Assembly: GCA_024279685.1 (NCBI GenBank)
Contig: JAJRRI010000037.1
Coordinates: forward strand, 1 to 44,925
Reading direction: 5' to 3'
DNA from: Verrucomicrobiota bacterium
GTDB lineage: Bacteria; Verrucomicrobiota; Kiritimatiellia; Kiritimatiellales; Pontiellaceae
Length of the DNA: 44,925 nt
The notes beneath the pieces were generated by a model. The model searched no databases and was not told the origin of the DNA. It was given only the letters and a program-made list of their open reading frames with translations. The stretch's first letter is position 1, and each line of letters opens with the position of its first letter. The translations under genes and the position numbers were made by a program. Of this stretch, positions 30,327-38,714 are shown piece after piece.

Positions 30327-31571
30327 CTACGGCAATAGGACCGACTCAATATGCGTGCGGGCGAGTGCCGCTCGCCCAACGCGGCGGATGGCAAGAACGA
30401 AGGCGGCGGTTCGTAAATCTATATTCTTTTCTTTGGCCACCTCGCAAACTGAGCGGTACGCCTTGGTCATCGTTTTTTCAAGTTCATGATTAACACGATC
30501 CAACTCCCAACTAAACTGCTGGATATTTTGCGTCCATTCAAAATAGCTAACGGTTACGCCGCCGGCATTGGCTAGAATATCGGGAATCACGGTTATCCCA
30601 CGTTGGAGAAGAAGGGTGTCGGCCGCAGGGGTGGTGGGTGCGTTGGCCGCCTCCACCACGATGCTTGCCTTTACCTCGGTTGCATTTTTTTCGGTAATCA
30701 CATCCTGAAGTGCGGCGGGAATGAGTACATCGGCCTCCCACGTAATAATGTCGTCCCCCTCAAAAGCGGAGCCGCCCGGAAATCCACTCACGCCGTCGTG
30801 CTTCGCCACCCACTTGCACAGCGCCGGAATATCCAGCCCATCGGTGTTTGAAATCCCGCCGGTGTGGTCGGCTACCGCAACGATACGGCCTCCCTGCTCG
30901 GCAATTAGACGGGCGGAATTACTTCCCACATTGCCAAACCCTTGGATGGCCACGGTAATGTCTGCGAAAGATTTTCCTTGGTCTTTGAGTACCTCGCGCA
31001 GGATCAGCATAACCCCGCGGCCGGTGGCTTCTTCGCGCCCTTCCGATCCAAATAGATGCAACGGTTTTCCTGTAACCACGGCCGGCGAAAACCCTTCATA
31101 TTTTGAGTATTCATCCATGATCCAACTCATTATTTTCGCATTGGTATTCATGTCGGGCGCCGGAATATCGGTCGTCGGGCCAATCACATCTTTCATCTGT
31201 TCCACAAACAGCCGAGTCACTAAACTTAGATCTTTGTCGGACATCGTATGCGGATCGCAATCAATCCCGCCCTTCGCTCCGCCGAAGGGGACATCCACCA
31301 CCGCCGTTTTCCAAGTCATCAATCCCGCCAGCGCAGAGGCATGGTCTTCGTTCATGCTCGGGTGAAAGCGCAGGCCGCCCTTCATCGGGCCGCGGGCATT
31401 GTTATGCTGAACGCGGTAGCCCGTGTAATACTTCAGTTCCCCCGCGCAATTTTCGATCACGATTTCGACCTTCACACTCCGCTGCGGCGTCAGTAGAATT
31501 TTCCGTACAATCTCGGAAAGCCCGAGTACATCCGCCGCCTTGTTGAAATAATAATGGGTATCGCTCAGCAT
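30327..31571 (-). CDS. gdhA: Glutamate dehydrogenase (Glu/Leu/Phe/Val family)
   Basis: Interconverts 2-oxoglutarate plus ammonia and glutamate. Start chosen at ATG 31571 (MLSDTHYYFNKAADVLGLSE), with GGAG nine bases upstream, because the longer frame to 31649 adds residues without homology; this gives 414 residues. Substrate-site PMKGGLRFHPS and catalytic-lysine motif VPFGGAKGGI are present. Also seen are GPTTDIPAPDMNT and a Rossmann motif FGNVGSNSARL. The AARP-type glycine-rich end shows ANAGGVTVSYFEW. Coenzyme preference cannot be read with confidence. Confidence 0.95.
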   Translation of the reverse strand: MLSDTHYYFNKAADVLGLSEIVRKILLTPQRSVKVEIVIENCAGELKYYTGYRVQHNNARGPMKGGLRFHPSMNEDHASALAGLMTWKTAVVDVPFGGAKGGIDCDPHTMSDKDLSLVTRLFVEQMKDVIGPTTDIPAPDMNTNAKIMSWIMDEYSKYEGFSPAVVTGKPLHLFGSEGREEATGRGVMLILREVLKDQGKSFADITVAIQGFGNVGSNSARLIAEQGGRIVAVADHTGGISNTDGLDIPALCKWVAKHDGVSGFPGGSAFEGDDIITWEADVLIPAALQDVITEKNATEVKASIVVEAANAPTTPAADTLLLQRGITVIPDILANAGGVTVSYFEWTQNIQQFSWELDRVNHELEKTMTKAYRSVCEVAKEKNIDLRTAAFVLAIRRVGRAALARTHIESVLLP

Positions 31572-31805
31572 AGCCTTCATCTCCAGTCTTGAATTCGGTG
31601 GAACTATTTTAACTCTTATACCTTTTCCATCGGCCGCTGTGCAGATCAATTCAGGAGTTTTTATATAAAGCGGACGGCGGGTATGGCTTTGAGCAGATCA
31701 TCTCGTTCTCCATCGCTATAAAAGCCTGCGTATCGGGTCATAATTTCCCAATAAAAATAGTTGATTTCCCAATATTTATCTATAGATTCCTGTCTTCTTT
31801 CAGTT

Positions 31806-31883
31806 GGTGATTGTAGCTCAGTTGGTTAGAGCGCCTGGTTGTGGTCCAGGAGGCCGCGGGTTCAAATCCCGTCTTTCACCCCA
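31806..31883 (+). tRNA. tRNA-His (anticodon GTG)
   Basis: Cloverleaf fits: G-1 at 31806, acceptor 31807-31813, D arm GCTC/GAGC, anticodon stem CCTGG/CCAGG with GTG at 31841-31843, T arm GCGGG-TTCAAAT-CCCGT, discriminator C at 31880 and encoded CCA at 31881-31883. The extra 5' G is typical of tRNA-His. Acceptor pairs 5-68 and 6-67 are U-U mismatches (GTGATTG against CTTTCAC); GTGAAAG would pair perfectly. A strong terminator follows. Confidence 0.93.
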
Positions 31884-31888
31884 GTTTT

Positions 31889-31924
31889 AAGCTCCTTCAC
31901 ATAACGTGATGGAGCTTTTTTTTT
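31889..31924 (+). terminator. Intrinsic terminator of tRNA-His
   Basis: AAGCTCC-T-TCAC (31889-31900) pairs with GTGA-T-GGAGCTT (31906-31917) around ATAAC, followed by a run of eight or more T. Confidence 0.88.
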
Positions 31925-32242
31925 GCGGCGGATTTTTAAAAAAAAGACCGACCATTTTTTATGTGGTGCATCACACCATCTCAAAAATAAAAGTTCCGCT
32001 TCTGATTAGAAGTCGCCGCTTATTTTTATATTTTCAAACCCTCGAACGTATCGATAATCACCGCGATTTTTTTTAACTGTTTTAATAAATTAAACGGGTT
32101 GCATAACCTTACCTTTGCACTTATAAATATTGTTCAGAAAAAGGGTGGTCGTTGAATAGCTCTTTGCATGCTTGCAAGTTTCAGATGAGCCATGGCGATG
32201 CATCAGTGGTTGTTGATAAAATAACAAACAAGGAGGCAAGAA
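31925..32242. other. AT-rich gap before the H1-like gene
   Basis: No gene is visible on either strand. The stretch is AT-rich with A and T runs. Near its end lie a candidate promoter (32099-32127) and a strong ribosome site (AAGGAGGC, about 32230) for the H1-like gene. I see no repeat or RNA gene here. Confidence 0.6.
32099..32127 (+). promoter_or_regulatory. Candidate sigma70-type promoter of the H1-like gene
   Basis: TATAAA at 32122-32127 is preceded, with a 17-nt spacer, by TTGCAT at 32099-32104. The -10 is good, the -35 only partly so. It would give a leader of roughly 110 nt. Confidence 0.35.
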
Positions 32243-32871
32243 ATGGCAGCGAAGAAAAAATCAAAAAAGAAAGTGGTAGCCAAGAAGAAGGCTCCAGTTA
32301 AAAAGAAAATCCCCGCTAAGAAAAAAGTCATCGCTAAAAAAGCGCCGACCAAAAAGAAGGCCCCCGCAAAAAAGAAAGTCGCTAAGAAGGCTCCGGCGAA
32401 GAAAAGGGAGTTAAGAAAGCTCCGGCGAAAAAGAAAGCCCCCGCCAAGAAAAAAGTAGTCAAGAAGGCTCCGGCGAAGAAGAAAGCTCCTGCTAAGAAAA
32501 AAGCCGTAGTGAAAAAGAAACCCGCTAAGAAGGCACCCGCTAAGAAAAAGGCGGCCCAAAAAGCTCCGGCTAAAAAGAAAGTCCCCGCCAAGAAAAAAGG
32601 AGTTAAGAAGGCTCCGGCGAAGAAGAAAGCTCCTGCTAAGAAAAAAGCCGTAGTGAAAAAGAAACCCGCCAAGAAGGCGCCCGCTAAGAAAAAGGCGGCC
32701 CAAAAAGCTCCGGCTAAAAAGAAAGCCCCCGCGAAGAAAAAAGGAGTTAAGAAGGCTCCAGCGAAGAAGAAAGTCGTGAAAAAGGCACCCGCTAAGAAAA
32801 AAGTGGCCCAAAAAGCTCCGGCTAAAAAGAAAGTCCCCGCCAAGAAAAAGAAAGCAACGAAGAAGAAGTAA
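32243..32871 (+). CDS. Histone H1-like Lys/Ala/Pro repeat protein (frameshifted)
   Basis: Restored length about 209 residues, made almost wholly of KKAPAKKK-type repeats, as in bacterial H1-like and AlgP-like proteins that bind and condense DNA without sequence specificity. The first frame (32243-32458) leaves the repeat at 32402-32405, where the A run is one base short (AAGAAAAG instead of AAGAAAAAAG-like copies elsewhere in the gene), and ends in an arginine-rich nonsense tail; the repeat continues in the second frame from GGAGTT at 32407 to TAA at 32871. Ribosome site AAGGAGGC is strong and a terminator follows. The repeats themselves make slippage or misassembly likely. Confidence 0.8.
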
Positions 32872-32896
32872 AGACGGTTTGATTTGACCGTGAAAG

Positions 32897-32923
32897 CGTC
32901 CCGCAGGTGCGGGGCGTTTTTTT
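32897..32923 (+). terminator. Intrinsic terminator of the H1-like gene
   Basis: CGTCCCGC (32897-32904) pairs with GCGGGGCG (32909-32916, one G-U) around AGGT, followed by seven T. Confidence 0.88.
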
Positions 32924-32982
32924 GTTGTTCGAGGTTGTTCCGGTAGGCTATCTTTATGCCTCCGTAGAGGAGGAGGTTCCAC

Positions 32983-33438
32983 ATGCGATGTCCTAAATGT
33001 GAAGGAAAAGAAAATCGGGTGATCGATAGCCGCGAGGTGCGCAATGGGGATTCTATTCGCCGGCGGCGGGTGTGTATCGATTGCGGGCATCGCTTTACCA
33101 CCTACGAAGAGATTCAGCGCGCCCAGCTCCATGTGATTAAGCGCGATGAGCGCCGCGAGGAACTCAGCCGCGACAAGCTGGTGAAGAGCCTTCAAATTGC
33201 CTGCCGCAAGCGGCATATTAGCATCGAACAGATCGAGCGCATTGCCGACGCGATTACGCTGGAGGCCGAATCGGAATTTGAAAAGGAAATCCCGAGCATG
33301 GCGTTGGGAAAGAAGGTCATGACCGCGCTTGAGAAACTCGACGAGGTCGCCTATATCCGCTACGCCTCGGTCTACCGTCGTTTTCGCGATGCCGGACAGT
33401 TCATGAACGAGGTCGAGCGCCTCATCGGTCGCGAATGA
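32983..33438 (+). CDS. nrdR: Transcriptional repressor NrdR
   Basis: Represses ribonucleotide reductase genes by sensing ATP/dATP. 151 residues, standard length. The zinc ribbon has C3, C6, C31 and C34 (MRCPKCEG, CIDCGHRFTTYEE). The ATP-cone domain follows (VIKRDERREELSRDKLVKSL), ending in VAYIRYASVYRRF, the family signature. Ribosome site GAGGAGG lies about 9 nt upstream. It overlaps the next gene by 4 nt (ATGA), so both are translated together. No ribonucleotide reductase gene or NrdR box is visible in this window. Confidence 0.97.
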   Translation: MRCPKCEGKENRVIDSREVRNGDSIRRRRVCIDCGHRFTTYEEIQRAQLHVIKRDERREELSRDKLVKSLQIACRKRHISIEQIERIADAITLEAESEFEKEIPSMALGKKVMTALEKLDEVAYIRYASVYRRFRDAGQFMNEVERLIGRE

Positions 33439-34115
33439 AATCGAGCGGGCTGTACGTCATAAAGCCGCGGCAAGATGCCTGGACGGAACACCTTCAAGAA
33501 ATTTTTAAAAACTTGGATATCCCCTCGGGCACGGTATCCGATAATTTGGTGGCTAGCGTCGGGATGTACTGTCGCACGTTCCACCCGCAGGGTGTGCAGT
33601 CGGCCGATCTAAAACTTTTACTCGCCCGCGCATGTTGCGCCGTGGGGGAGCGCGCTGCGGCAAGGCGCATACTGAAATCGATGCATCCGCACGGCCATCA
33701 TGTTTCCCGCTGGCTAGAAATCCTTTCTGAACTGCACCACTTCCCTGAGTTATTGCCCTATTTCTCGATTGGCATTATTCGCCCTGCGGAGTGGGCCGGC
33801 GCGCAGCTCGATCGCATGTGGACGCTCGATTTTGGACGACTCCATCTTTCCGAATCCGAGCGGCACGAGATGATGCTCTATCGCTCCATCCGTGTTATTC
33901 TCGAAAAAATGTTTGTTTTTTGGGAGGCCACAACCGGAGAAGGGATTCTGGGTTTAAAGAACCTTTCGGCATTGAATATTGAGGGGGGTGATCGAAAAAA
34001 ACAAACACTCACTGCGGCCGAGGACTTACTAAAATATATCACCGATCTTTTTCGCCAGCAGCAATCGCTGCGCAATTGGAGCACCGTCCCTTCGCTCCTT
34101 AATTTAGATCTCTAG
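33435..34115 (+). CDS. Unknown protein translationally coupled to nrdR
   Basis: Not recognised. 226 residues, no signal peptide and no membrane helix. It reads as a mainly helical soluble protein: a middle segment LKLLLARACCAVGERAAARRILKSM looks like a TPR-like helix pair, and the C-terminal part (LTAAEDLLKYITDLFRQQQSLRNW) is also helical. It overlaps nrdR by ATGA and precedes lnt by 20 bp, so the three genes probably form one operon. Nothing in the sequence links it to nucleotide metabolism beyond position. Confidence 0.8.
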   Translation: MKSSGLYVIKPRQDAWTEHLQEIFKNLDIPSGTVSDNLVASVGMYCRTFHPQGVQSADLKLLLARACCAVGERAAARRILKSMHPHGHHVSRWLEILSELHHFPELLPYFSIGIIRPAEWAGAQLDRMWTLDFGRLHLSESERHEMMLYRSIRVILEKMFVFWEATTGEGILGLKNLSALNIEGGDRKKQTLTAAEDLLKYITDLFRQQQSLRNWSTVPSLLNLDL

Positions 34116-34134
34116 CTCCTCTGTAGGATTCCTC

Positions 34135-35721
34135 ATGACCCGAACCAAAAAAATAATTTTCTCATCTTCTCTTCTACCCATTCTCGGCAGTCTTCTTTCG
34201 GGAGTCTTGCTTGCATTGGCTTTTCCTGGAGTGGGCAACTCGACCTTGATTTGCATTGGTTTGGTGCCGCTCATGTTTGCGGTGCAGTCAGCCTCTGGTA
34301 AAAAAGCAGCTCTGCTGGGTCTACTCTCCGGATTCATCTTTTTCATGATTTCGATGAGCTGGCTTCATAATTTGACCGGAATGGTTTCTGGGATTGGACT
34401 GAAGGCCAGTGCGTTGCTCGGCTACGCAGTACTCGCCCTGTATTGCGCGCTCTATTTCGTGCCGTTTGCAGTGGTTGTTTCTGTCTGCGTGAAGCGCTGG
34501 GGAGTCCGCTCCTTTCGCACCAATCTCCGGTTGATGTTTTCGGTTACCATGGTTTGGGTGGCCTCGGAATACCTGCGCGGGCTGCTCTTTACCGGCTTCC
34601 CGTGGAATCCACTCGGGGTCAGTCAATATACCAGTCCAGCACTCATCCAGATTGCGGAGTGGGGCGGGGTATCACTGGTATCGGCCGCCATTGTCTGGAT
34701 GAACGCGGCGCTGTTTGTTACGCTGCATCAATACGTCCACGGGATTCGCTCAAAAAAATACCGGCCCCATAGCGAGCTGATGCTCGGTCTGTTGGCCATT
34801 GCTCTCTCTGCCGGGTACGGCCTTAAGATCCTATTCAATCGTCCTCGCCCGCAGGAGGCGGTGACCGTCGCGCTCGTGCAACCCAATATTCCGCAGTCCG
34901 AAAAATGGGATAAGGAAAAGGACGCTAAAATCTTGGGCCGCCTTGAGGAACTCACCCGCACCGTCGGGAGGCTTAATGGGCTTGATGTGATCATCTGGCC
35001 AGAGACCGCGCTCCCTGATTTTGTGCGAGTCAGCCGCACGAGTGATGCGCTCGTTCAGCGGATGGTCGGTCTAGGGACTCCACTTCTGACAGGAACGATG
35101 GACGTTTCTTTTTCCGAGTCTGGTGACCGTACCTACTACAACAGCTCAATCCTCTATGGAACCAACGGCACTATCGTCACAAAATATGACAAGCAACATC
35201 TGGTTCCATTTGGTGAGTATGTCCCGTTCCCAAAGCTCATGGGAAAATTTACGCCGGTCGAAGTCGACTGTAGCGGCGGAACCGTAAGTATCCTCTTTCC
35301 CCTAGAGGGCAAGGCCCCTTTTTCTGTACTCATTTGTTTCGAAGACATCGTTGCGCCACTCGCCGTCAAAGCCGTGCGTAACGGCGCGCGCTGGCTCGTT
35401 AACCAAACCAACGATGCCTGGTTCGATCCTGGATCGCAGTCCGAACAACATCTGGCCCATGCCGTCTTTCGTTGCATTGAAAATCGTATTCCCATGGTCC
35501 GCTGTTGTAATACCGGAATGACCGTTACCATCGGTGCCTACGGTAATATTAACCGGAACCTCGCCCCCCGCACAAGCGGGTTCGCCGTAAGCTCCATCAC
35601 CCCGCGGCCCGCGGATCTCGGCCTCACTTTTTATACCCGCTATCCCGATGCGTTCGCTAAGTTTTCCCTCCTTGCCGCAGCTACGGTCATTTTCGTTCTG
35701 CGGACGGGAAAGCGAACGTAA
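34135..35721 (+). CDS. lnt: Apolipoprotein N-acyltransferase Lnt
   Basis: Adds the third acyl chain to lipoproteins in the inner membrane. 528 residues. The N-terminal half is polytopic with about six to eight helices; the C-terminal half is a nitrilase-type domain with catalytic triad E290 (WPETALP), K353 (KYDKQHLVPFGE) and C401 (LICFED). The motif FPWNPLG near residue 158 is also typical. Its presence fits the lipoproteins encoded in this window. Translated from ATG with AGGA upstream; frame intact. Confidence 0.96.
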   Translation: MTRTKKIIFSSSLLPILGSLLSGVLLALAFPGVGNSTLICIGLVPLMFAVQSASGKKAALLGLLSGFIFFMISMSWLHNLTGMVSGIGLKASALLGYAVLALYCALYFVPFAVVVSVCVKRWGVRSFRTNLRLMFSVTMVWVASEYLRGLLFTGFPWNPLGVSQYTSPALIQIAEWGGVSLVSAAIVWMNAALFVTLHQYVHGIRSKKYRPHSELMLGLLAIALSAGYGLKILFNRPRPQEAVTVALVQPNIPQSEKWDKEKDAKILGRLEELTRTVGRLNGLDVIIWPETALPDFVRVSRTSDALVQRMVGLGTPLLTGTMDVSFSESGDRTYYNSSILYGTNGTIVTKYDKQHLVPFGEYVPFPKLMGKFTPVEVDCSGGTVSILFPLEGKAPFSVLICFEDIVAPLAVKAVRNGARWLVNQTNDAWFDPGSQSEQHLAHAVFRCIENRIPMVRCCNTGMTVTIGAYGNINRNLAPRTSGFAVSSITPRPADLGLTFYTRYPDAFAKFSLLAAATVIFVLRTGKRT

Positions 35722-35863
35722 GGAGGAGTGTAGCAAGGCGGTGTGTTCACTAGATTAGTTGATGTTTTGGAAGTCGGAGGGGATTAGTTCTAGGCAAGGA
35801 GGGTGAAATATTGTTTAGTTTTAAGAGCGGTATCACATTTGTTTGAATAAGGAGAGGGTGACT

Positions 35864-36334
35864 ATGGAAATCAAGGATATCAAGCGCATCGTAGATATAA
35901 TGAAGAACAACGATTTAACTACGTTCGCAATGAAGGATGAAGGGTTTGAATTAAAGATGAAGCGCGGATCGGATCAACAGGTGATCGTTGCAACCGCCCC
36001 CGCTCCAGCTATAACCGCTCCGGTTGCTGCGGCAGCTCCGGCAGCAGCAGCTCCGGCAGCAGCAGCTCCAGTACCCGCGGATGAAGATGATGGAATGATC
36101 GAGATTCCCTCTCCTATCGTGGGCACGTTTTACCGTCGCCCCTCGCCCGATGCGGATGATTTTGCCCGAGTCGGCATGGAGGTTACCGAAGATACGGTGG
36201 TTTGTATTATTGAAGCGATGAAGGTCATGAATGAAATCAAGGCCGAAGTTCGGGGGACCATTAAAAAGATGTTAATCGACGATGCCTCACCGGTGCAATA
36301 CGGGCAGTCGCTCTTCCTCGTTGAACCCAGCTAA
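35864..36334 (+). CDS. accB: Biotin carboxyl carrier protein of acetyl-CoA carboxylase
   Basis: Carries biotin for acetyl-CoA carboxylase, the first step of fatty-acid synthesis. Start taken at ATG 35864 ([18 protein letters not shown]) after AAGGAGAGGG; a TTG start at 35843 would lie in the ribosome site. 156 residues: N-terminal domain, an Ala/Pro linker (about residues 45-75) and the biotinyl domain with [12 protein letters not shown], whose lysine receives biotin, and [11 protein letters not shown] before it. 13 bp separate it from accC. Confidence 0.97.
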   Translation: MEIKDIKRIVDIMKNNDLTTFAMKDEGFELKMKRGSDQQVIVATAPAPAITAPVAAAAPAAAAPAAAAPVPADEDDGMIEIPSPIVGTFYRRPSPDADDFARVGMEVTEDTVVCIIEAMKVMNEIKAEVRGTIKKMLIDDASPVQYGQSLFLVEPS

Positions 36335-36347
36335 TAGGGAGACTTTC

Positions 36348-37709
36348 ATGTTTAAAAAGGTATTAATTGCCAATCGTGGCGAAATTGCATTACGGATCAT
36401 CCGCGCCTGCAAGGAACTGGGGATTCGGTCGGTTGCGGTCTACTCCGATATCGACACGGATTCGTTGCACGTTCAAATGGCGGATGAAGCCATCTGCATC
36501 GGGCCGGCTGCCGCCAGCGAAAGCTATCTAAAAATCACTAATATTATTAGTGCGGCGGAAGTTGCGGATGTGGATGCTATCCACCCCGGATATGGCTTCT
36601 TGGCTTAAAATGCACACTTTGCCGAAATTTGCGGCAACTGCAATATCACGTTTATTGGCCCTTCTCCCGATTGCATCCGCAATATGGGCGATAAGGCGAT
36701 TGCGCGCGATACAATGAAGGCGGCTGGCGTGCCGATCACCCCCGGATCGGACGGTATTTTACCAACGTCTGACGATGCCCTTGCGTTGGCGCAAGAGATG
36801 GGCTATCCCGTGCTGCTGAAAGCCGTGGCCGGTGGCGGCGGAAAAGGCATGCGTGTGGCTCACAACGACGTTAGCCTGATTCAAGGTGTTATGGCGGCTG
36901 CCGCTGAAGGAGAGAACAACTTCGGTAATCCAGATCTGTTCATGGAGAAATATATTGAGTCCGCCCGGCACGTCGAGGTTCAAATTATTGGCGACAAGCA
37001 CGGCAATGTCTGCCACGTGGGAGAACGCGACTGTTCCATTCAGCGCCGGCATCAAAAGCTGGTGGAGGAAGCCCCTTGTCCGACGCTTTCTGACGAGGAA
37101 CGCAAGACGCTGGGTAATATCGCTGTTAAAGCCGCAAAAGCGGTGGACTATGATAGCGCCGGTACGCTGGAGTTTTTGTATGACGAAACAGCGAAGCAAT
37201 TTTACTTCATGGAAATGAATACCCGTATTCAGGTGGAGCATACTATTTCCGAAGAGGTGAGCGGGATCGATGTAGTGAAGGAGCAAATCCTCGTGGCGGC
37301 GGGCGAAAAACTTTCGTTCACTCAGGATGAGATGAAGATTACGGGTCACGCCATCGAGTATCGTGTGAATGCCGAGGATCCATACAATAACTTCACGCCC
37401 TCCCCTGGCCCCGTGGAAGCAGTTCATTTCCCAGGAGGCCCTGGCATCCGAATCGACTCGCACGTCTATTCGGGCTATACCATCTCGCCTTACTACGACA
37501 GCATGATTGGCAAGATCATCGCCTACGGGAAGGATCGCGATGAGGCACTTGCGCGCATGCGCCGTGCGTTGGAAGAGTTCACCATCAACGGACCACACAC
37601 GTCGGTTCCGTTGGGCGAGGCTCTGATGGCCGATGGGCATTTCATAGAGGGAACCTACAACACCGCCTATCTTGAAAAATTCATGCATGATAATTTTCTC
37701 AATTCGTAA
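36348..37709 (+). CDS. accC: Biotin carboxylase AccC, with in-frame TAA at codon 87
   Basis: ATP-dependent carboxylation of biotin on AccB. ATG 36348 follows GGGAGA. The 453-codon frame is complete except for TAA at 36606-36608: it reads IHPGYGFLA, stop, [10 protein letters not shown], where homologues have Glu (GYGFLxEN), so a single G-to-T change of GAA explains it. After the stop the ATP-grasp domain is normal: [57 protein letters not shown] and [18 protein letters not shown]. Downstream reinitiation (for example near 36684) could not give an active enzyme because the N-terminal domain is needed. Sequence error or a damaged allele are the main explanations. Confidence 0.95.
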
Positions 37710-37729
37710 GTAGCGACAAGGAGTAAAAG

Positions 37730-38152
37730 ATGAACGAGCAAACAGGAAATGCAGTGGCTGACCATCGGGACTTTCCGACGGCGGATACTCCAGACTCTGG
37801 CTACGGCCGGATCAGTATTAATAATAATGTGATTGCGATTATTGCGCACGAAACCGCCAAAAAGGTGCCCGGCGTGGTCGAACTTCAAGGTTCTCTGGCT
37901 GATGATCTCGCCGGCATGATCGGAAAAAAAACCAAAGACAAAGGGATTCGTATCGAGAAAGAGAGCGAAGAGCTGCTTACGATCGACCTTACGGTTGTAT
38001 TGGAATTTGGCGTGAAAATCCCCAGCATTTGCCTTCAGCTGCAGTCCGCCGTAAAAGAAGCGGTTGAAGAGATGACCGGACAAAAAGTCTATGCGGTCAA
38101 TGTGGTGGTGCAAGGCATTCGGAACACAGGTGAAAAGAAAGCCGAGGGGTAG
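37730..38152 (+). CDS. Asp23/Gls24 family envelope stress protein
   Basis: 140 residues. The Asp23/Gls24 (DUF322) core is visible: GRISINNNVIAIIAHETAKK, VPGVVELQG, then LTIDLTVVLEFGVKIPSICL and QSAVKEAVEEMTGQKVYAVN. In Firmicutes such proteins sit at the membrane through AmaP and respond to envelope stress. The next gene encodes an AmaP-like anchor, 3 bp away, which supports the call. ATG follows AAGGAG. Placed between accC and amaP, as in several other bacteria. Confidence 0.9.
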   Translation: MNEQTGNAVADHRDFPTADTPDSGYGRISINNNVIAIIAHETAKKVPGVVELQGSLADDLAGMIGKKTKDKGIRIEKESEELLTIDLTVVLEFGVKIPSICLQLQSAVKEAVEEMTGQKVYAVNVVVQGIRNTGEKKAEG

Positions 38153-38155
38153 TCC

Positions 38156-38713
38156 ATGAAAAAGAGAATAATCAAACTGCTTGATGTGCTTGCTGCCATA
38201 GGCTTGATTTTCATGGGAGGGTGGCTGGTGTATACCAGCCTCTTTAATGAAGCGCTGAACACACGGATGTATGATGAGGTTCGGAATCGGCCTATTTTCG
38301 GCGTCGCAGTGGGGTTATTTCTAATTCTGACCGTTTTTCTTCGGATCGCTTCTGCAAGCAAACATCGGGCAAAGAATTCATTCATTAATTTTGATTCCGA
38401 TGATGGTAGTGTAGGCATTAGTACGCAGGCCATTCAGGATTTTATTGAGCGAGTAGGCAAAGAATTTGCCGCGATCAAGAGCATTGAAAGTACGCTGCAT
38501 AAAAATAAAAACTCACTGGATATTTCCATCAGCGTGAAGGTGGTTTCCGGGAATAAAATTCCTGAACTTTCACAGGTACTCCAGCAACGAATCCGGGAAA
38601 GCGTTCGCGAGTCGCTCGGCTTAGAAGAGATTGGGAACATCACCATTCAAGTCCATGAAATTGTGGGTGAGCCCGCCAAGCATGTTGCCGAAGATACCTC
38701 GATCGAGGTATAA
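38156..38713 (+). CDS. amaP: AmaP-like membrane anchor of the Asp23 protein
   Basis: 185 residues with two N-terminal membrane helices (about 7-30 and 47-65) and a cytoplasmic Asp23-like domain (FINFDSDDGSVGISTQAIQD to IGNITIQVHEIVGE). This matches the architecture of AmaP, which recruits Asp23 to the membrane. Encoded 3 bp after the Asp23 gene; the stop codon is one base from the TTG start of the metallopeptidase gene. Confidence 0.82.
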   Translation: MKKRIIKLLDVLAAIGLIFMGGWLVYTSLFNEALNTRMYDEVRNRPIFGVAVGLFLILTVFLRIASASKHRAKNSFINFDSDDGSVGISTQAIQDFIERVGKEFAAIKSIESTLHKNKNSLDISISVKVVSGNKIPELSQVLQQRIRESVRESLGLEEIGNITIQVHEIVGEPAKHVAEDTSIEV

Positions 38714-38714
38714 A

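Noticed and set aside
32203-33216. 337-residue minus-strand frame rich in F, L and G opposite the H1-like gene
   Set aside because: It is the antisense reading of the Lys/Ala/Pro repeats and runs into nrdR; no ribosome site and no family.
36759-37688. 309-residue minus-strand frame opposite accC
   Set aside because: Shadow of a conserved biotin carboxylase frame; no homology of its own.
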